A stretch of 7,494 nucleotides of DNA. It comes from Desulfobacterales bacterium. Lineage in GTDB: Bacteria; Desulfobacterota; Desulfobacteria; Desulfobacterales; UBA2174_A. The stretch lies in NCBI GenBank assembly GCA_025454075.1, contig JALOPD010000168.1, positions 1-7,494 of the forward strand, given 5' to 3'. Shown here in pieces: positions 5,497-7,494 of the stretch (position 1 is its first letter; each line of letters begins with the position of its first letter). The translations under genes and the position numbers were made by a program. The notes under the pieces were generated by a model. The model ran no database searches. It was not told the origin of the DNA and worked only from the letters and a program-made list of their open reading frames with translations.

Positions 5497-5851
5497 GTCC
5501 CCCCTCCTCGGCGATTTCAATGGAGACGATGTCCAGTTCGCGTCCGGAGAGAATCTCCAGCGCACCGCTGTTGCAGGCCTTGCAGGTGAAGACCGGCTCC
5601 GCGATGGACCAGCGCGCGTCGCACTCCTTGCAGCGCGCGACCACCGGGGTCTCCTCGATCGCGAGCGCGGCGCCGGCGAGCGGCGTGTCCTTGGAGACGA
5701 TGTCGAAGCAGAACCGCAGGCTGTCCGGCACCACCGCCGACAGCTTGCCGATTTTCAAGTTCACGCGCTCCACCCGGGCGGCGCGCATGTCCGGCGGGAT
5801 CGATGCCGTGGCGATCTCGATGATCTGCAGGGCGATGCCCATTTCGTGCAT
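5477..5851 (-). CDS. hypA: Hydrogenase/urease nickel-incorporation metallochaperone HypA
   Basis: A 124-residue nickel chaperone that works with HypB to load [NiFe]-hydrogenase, and in some bacteria urease. It starts MHEMGIA, where His 2 and the N-terminal amine form the nickel site; the common version is MHEMSIA. A structural zinc site is formed by CKEC (74-77) and CKAC (90-93). The core strand VNLKIGKLSAVVPDSLRFCFD (30-50) is typical. The acidic tail (EEGGHEDSGE) overlaps the hypB start. The ATG at 5851 is certain from MHE, yet the bases before it (AATAACCACC) contain no Shine-Dalgarno, and the octamer array of the intergenic element ends 13 nt upstream. Other hyp genes (C, D, E, F) are not in the window. 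Confidence 0.95.
   Translation of the reverse strand: MHEMGIALQIIEIATASIPPDMRAARVERVNLKIGKLSAVVPDSLRFCFDIVSKDTPLAGAALAIEETPVVARCKECDARWSIAEPVFTCKACNSGALEILSGRELDIVSIEIAEEGGHEDSGE
5503..5509 (-). promoter_or_regulatory. Shine-Dalgarno site that decides the hypB start
   Basis: Minus-strand GAGGAGG lies inside the hypA coding region, 6 nt from the ATG at 5496. It supports the 238-residue HypB over the longer in-frame alternative and fits translational coupling with hypA. Confidence 0.75.
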
Positions 5852-5863
5852 GGTGGTTATTGG

Positions 5864-5947
5864 GGTGTTTAGATGTTTAGGTGTTTAGCTAAAGCAGTCC
5901 GGGTGTCGGTTTGGCAAGATACCCAAAGACCCAAACACCCAAAGACC
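5864..5947. repeat. Inverted octamer-array element between hypA and sucD
   Basis: Three 8-bp units occupy 5864-5887 (GGTGTTTA, GATGTTTA, GGTGTTTA). Three units in reverse orientation occupy 5921-5944 (ACCCAAAG, ACCCAAAC, ACCCAAAG), followed by ACC reaching the sucD stop at 5947-5949. The arrays pair in one register (5864-5887 with 5947-5924). By hand this gives 18 Watson-Crick pairs of 24, plus four positions that are G-U only in the minus-strand transcript, plus two mismatches. The spacer is about 36 nt. The element fills nearly the whole 97-nt gap. It is not followed by a T run in the transcript direction. Confidence 0.85.
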
Positions 5948-6819
5948 TATTTGAAAACTTTCTTACACAGCTCCCCCAAGGCGCCCAGGTTTTCGCACAC
6001 GTGGATGCCGGCGGCCTTCATGGCTTCGATCTTGGCCTGGGCGGTGCCGGAGCCGCCGCTGATGATGGCGCCGGCATGGCCCATGCGCCGGCCCGGGGGT
6101 GCGGTGAGCCCGGCGATGAAGCCGACCACCGGCTTGCTCATGCGGGTCTGGATGAACTCCGCCGCCGTCTCCTCGGCATTGCCGCCGATCTCGCCCACCA
6201 TGACGACCCCGCGCGTGGCGGGGTCTTTCTCGAAGGCCGACAGACAGTCCACGAAGTTCGTGCCGTTGACGGGGTCGCCGCCGATGCCGATGCAGGTGGT
6301 CTGGCCGATGCCCTGCCGGGTGAGCTGGTGCACCACCTCGTAGGTCAGGGTCCCGGAGCGGGACACGACCCCGATGGGGCCGCCGGGTTTGTGGATCGGG
6401 GCCGGCATGATGCCGATCTTGGCCTCGCCGGGGGTGATGATGCCCGGGCAGTTGGGTCCGATCAGCCGCACCGGCTTGCCGGCGAGGGTGTTCTTGACCT
6501 TCATCATGTCGAGCACCGGAATGCCCTCGGTGATCGCCACGACCAGACGGATGCCGGCATCGGCCGCCTCCAGGATGGCGTCCGCGGCAAAGGCCGGCGG
6601 CACGAAGATCAGGCTGCAGTCCGCGCCGGTCTTCTGCACGGCGTCGGCCACCGTGTTGAAGACCGGGATGCCGTCCATATCCTGGCCGGCCTTGCCCGGC
6701 GTGACCCCGGCGACGACCCGGGTGCCGTAGGCCACACACTGCCGGGCGTGAAACTGGCCTTCTTTGCCGGTGATCCCCTGGACAACGACCCGAGTCTCTT
6801 TGTTGACGAAGATGCTCAC
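5947..6819 (-). CDS. sucD: Succinyl-CoA ligase (ADP/GDP-forming), alpha subunit
   Basis: A 290-residue alpha subunit, the usual length, which binds CoA and carries the phosphohistidine intermediate. With SucC it interconverts succinyl-CoA and succinate with substrate-level NTP formation. Landmarks: CoA-binding GITGKEG (15-21), GVTPGKAGQ (38-46), GPNCPGI (121-127), SRSGTLTYE (153-161), [10 protein letters not shown] (180-189), GEIGGNAEE (209-217), and the active-site His 248 in GHAGAI. The malate-CoA ligase subunit is a relative, but the sequence fits SucD well. Translation starts at GTG (6819), the only start in register with [14 protein letters not shown], with AGGGA 6 nt upstream. It is separated from sucC by about 100 nt holding a repeat element, unlike the near-contiguous sucCD arrangement common in other bacteria. 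It ends with TAG inside the next element. Confidence 0.96.
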   Translation of the reverse strand: MSIFVNKETRVVVQGITGKEGQFHARQCVAYGTRVVAGVTPGKAGQDMDGIPVFNTVADAVQKTGADCSLIFVPPAFAADAILEAADAGIRLVVAITEGIPVLDMMKVKNTLAGKPVRLIGPNCPGIITPGEAKIGIMPAPIHKPGGPIGVVSRSGTLTYEVVHQLTRQGIGQTTCIGIGGDPVNGTNFVDCLSAFEKDPATRGVVMVGEIGGNAEETAAEFIQTRMSKPVVGFIAGLTAPPGRRMGHAGAIISGGSGTAQAKIEAMKAAGIHVCENLGALGELCKKVFK

Positions 6820-6839
6820 GGTGGTTCCCTTTCGAATCT

Positions 6840-6926
6840 GGTGTCTAGGTGTTCTGGTGTTTAGGTGTCTGGGGATTCAGTTGCCTGGCCGAACACCCAA
6901 AGAACCAAATACCCAGATACCTTATT
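6840..6926. repeat. Inverted octamer-array element between sucD and sucC
   Basis: Four 8-bp units occupy 6840-6871 (GGTGTCTA, GGTGTTCT, GGTGTTTA, GGTGTCTG). Four reverse-orientation units occupy 6895-6926 (ACCCAAAG, AACCAAAT, ACCCAGAT, ACCTTATT), the last containing the sucC stop codon (6922-6924). Pairing 6840-6872 with 6889-6921 gives by hand 23 Watson-Crick matches of 33, with four more G-U pairs in the minus-strand transcript. It is the same design as the element at 5864-5947, and its G-rich arm matches that one at 28 of 36 positions. Confidence 0.85.
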
Positions 6927-7494
6927 TCACGATGTCCGCCACTTTCTTTGCCGCGTCCTTCAGGTCCGCGGCCGTGATCAGGTTCAGGCCCGACTCGGCC
7001 AGGATGCGCCGGCCCTCCTCGACGTTGGTGCCCTCCATGCGCACCACCACCGGCACCTGGATCCCTGTTTTCGTGGCCGCCTCGACCACGCCCCTGGCCA
7101 GGGTGTCGCACCGCAGGATGCCGCCGAAGATGTTGATAAGGATCCCCTTGACGTTTTTGTCCGAGAGGATGATGCGGAAGCCGTTTTCCACCATCTCGGC
7201 GCTGGCCCCCCCGCCCACATCCAGGAAGTTGGCGGGTTCGGCCCCGGCGAGCTTGATCAGGTCCATGGTCGCCATGGCGAGGCCCGCGCCGTTCACCATG
7301 TTGCCGACGTTGCCGTCGAGGTTGATGTAGTTCAGGTTGAACTTGGAGGCTTCGACCTCCAGCGGGTTTTCCTCGTCGAGGTCACGGAACTCGAGAAGAT
7401 CCTTGTGGCGGAAGAGCGCGTTGTCGTCGAAGGTGACCTTGGCGTCGAGGGCGATGACCGCCTCCTCGGCCGTGATGACGAGCGGGTTGATCTC
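6922..7494 (-). CDS. sucC: Succinyl-CoA ligase beta subunit, C-terminal part (runs off right edge)
   Basis: The last 190 residues of the beta subunit, about half of a family of roughly 390 residues; the N-terminal ATP-grasp part lies beyond the edge. The visible part begins EINPLV, the end of the ATP-grasp magnesium/nucleotide region, followed by [16 protein letters not shown]. Next come [17 protein letters not shown], the active-site block [13 protein letters not shown] with [14 protein letters not shown], and the interface segment [10 protein letters not shown]. Together with SucD it forms the TCA-cycle succinate-CoA ligase. The reading frame is continuous from 7494 to the TAA at 6922, with no internal start needed. 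Nucleotide preference (ATP or GTP) cannot be told from this part. It is the first gene of the sucC-sucD-hypA-hypB run in this window; its promoter is outside. Confidence 0.96.
   Translation of the reverse strand, partial: EINPLVITAEEAVIALDAKVTFDDNALFRHKDLLEFRDLDEENPLEVEASKFNLNYINLDGNVGNMVNGAGLAMATMDLIKLAGAEPANFLDVGGGASAEMVENGFRIILSDKNVKGILINIFGGILRCDTLARGVVEAATKTGIQVPVVVRMEGTNVEEGRRILAESGLNLITAADLKDAAKKVADIVK

Noticed and set aside
5497..5565. Longer HypB with 23 more N-terminal residues
   Set aside because: The extra residues resemble no HypB N terminus, would overlap hypA by 89 nt, and the strong GAGGAGG site points to the ATG at 5496.
5911..6864. Long plus-strand frame opposite sucD
   Set aside because: It is Asp/Gly/Ala/His-rich antisense of sucD and continues through the repeat elements; there is no family signature.
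5864..6926. Octamer arrays as a CRISPR array
   Set aside because: The units are only 8 bp, directly adjacent without spacers and inverted in pairs; no cas gene is present.
1..7494. A wholly new multi-gene defence, mobile or metabolic system
   Set aside because: Every sizeable gene belongs to a known family except the small FN3 protein. No transposase, integrase, nuclease or toxin-antitoxin pair is visible; the novelty is limited to the non-coding repeats.

Overview
The window is a GC-rich, densely packed stretch of bacterial chromosome. Gene content (three-domain NifU with NifS, HypA/HypB, a MEMO-family AmmeMemoRadiSam protein B, SucC/SucD) points to an anaerobic or facultative proteobacterium-like organism. 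A member of the Desulfobacterota (former Deltaproteobacteria) is my best guess; this is an inference from gene content, not from a marker gene.

Layout. Plus strand, left edge: the C-terminal two thirds of a UDP-glucose 6-dehydrogenase (2-703), followed 10 nt later by a small secreted protein with one fibronectin type III-like domain (714-1142). Then about 400 nt without a convincing gene (1143-1550), carrying an 18-bp perfect inverted repeat, a stem-loop and one dubious 44-codon frame. Minus strand: MEMO-family protein AmrB (1551-2414). A 289-nt divergent control region (2415-2703) separates it from the plus-strand nifU-nifS pair (2704-4703), whose stop and start overlap as TGATGA. nifS converges on a minus-strand group reading right to left: sucC (partial, off the right edge), sucD, hypA, hypB. 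A large inverted repeat at 4712-4790 is the likely transcription terminator for the convergent pair and includes the hypB stop codon.

How the genes work together. NifS takes sulfur from cysteine and NifU scaffolds the Fe-S cluster. HypA and HypB deliver nickel to [NiFe]-hydrogenase (or another nickel enzyme). SucCD is the succinyl-CoA/ADP-forming ligase of the TCA cycle. The sugar-nucleotide dehydrogenase at the left belongs to UDP-glucuronate and exopolysaccharide supply and is probably the end of a different operon.

The genes themselves are known families. The most unusual feature is non-coding: both intergenic gaps of the sucC-sucD-hypA run contain the same kind of element, two arrays of an 8-bp unit (consensus near GGTGTTTR) in inverted orientation. 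Most stem mismatches in the sucD-hypA copy, and several in the sucC-sucD copy, become G-U pairs only in the transcript of the suc/hyp strand. I found no evidence for a wholly new multi-gene system.
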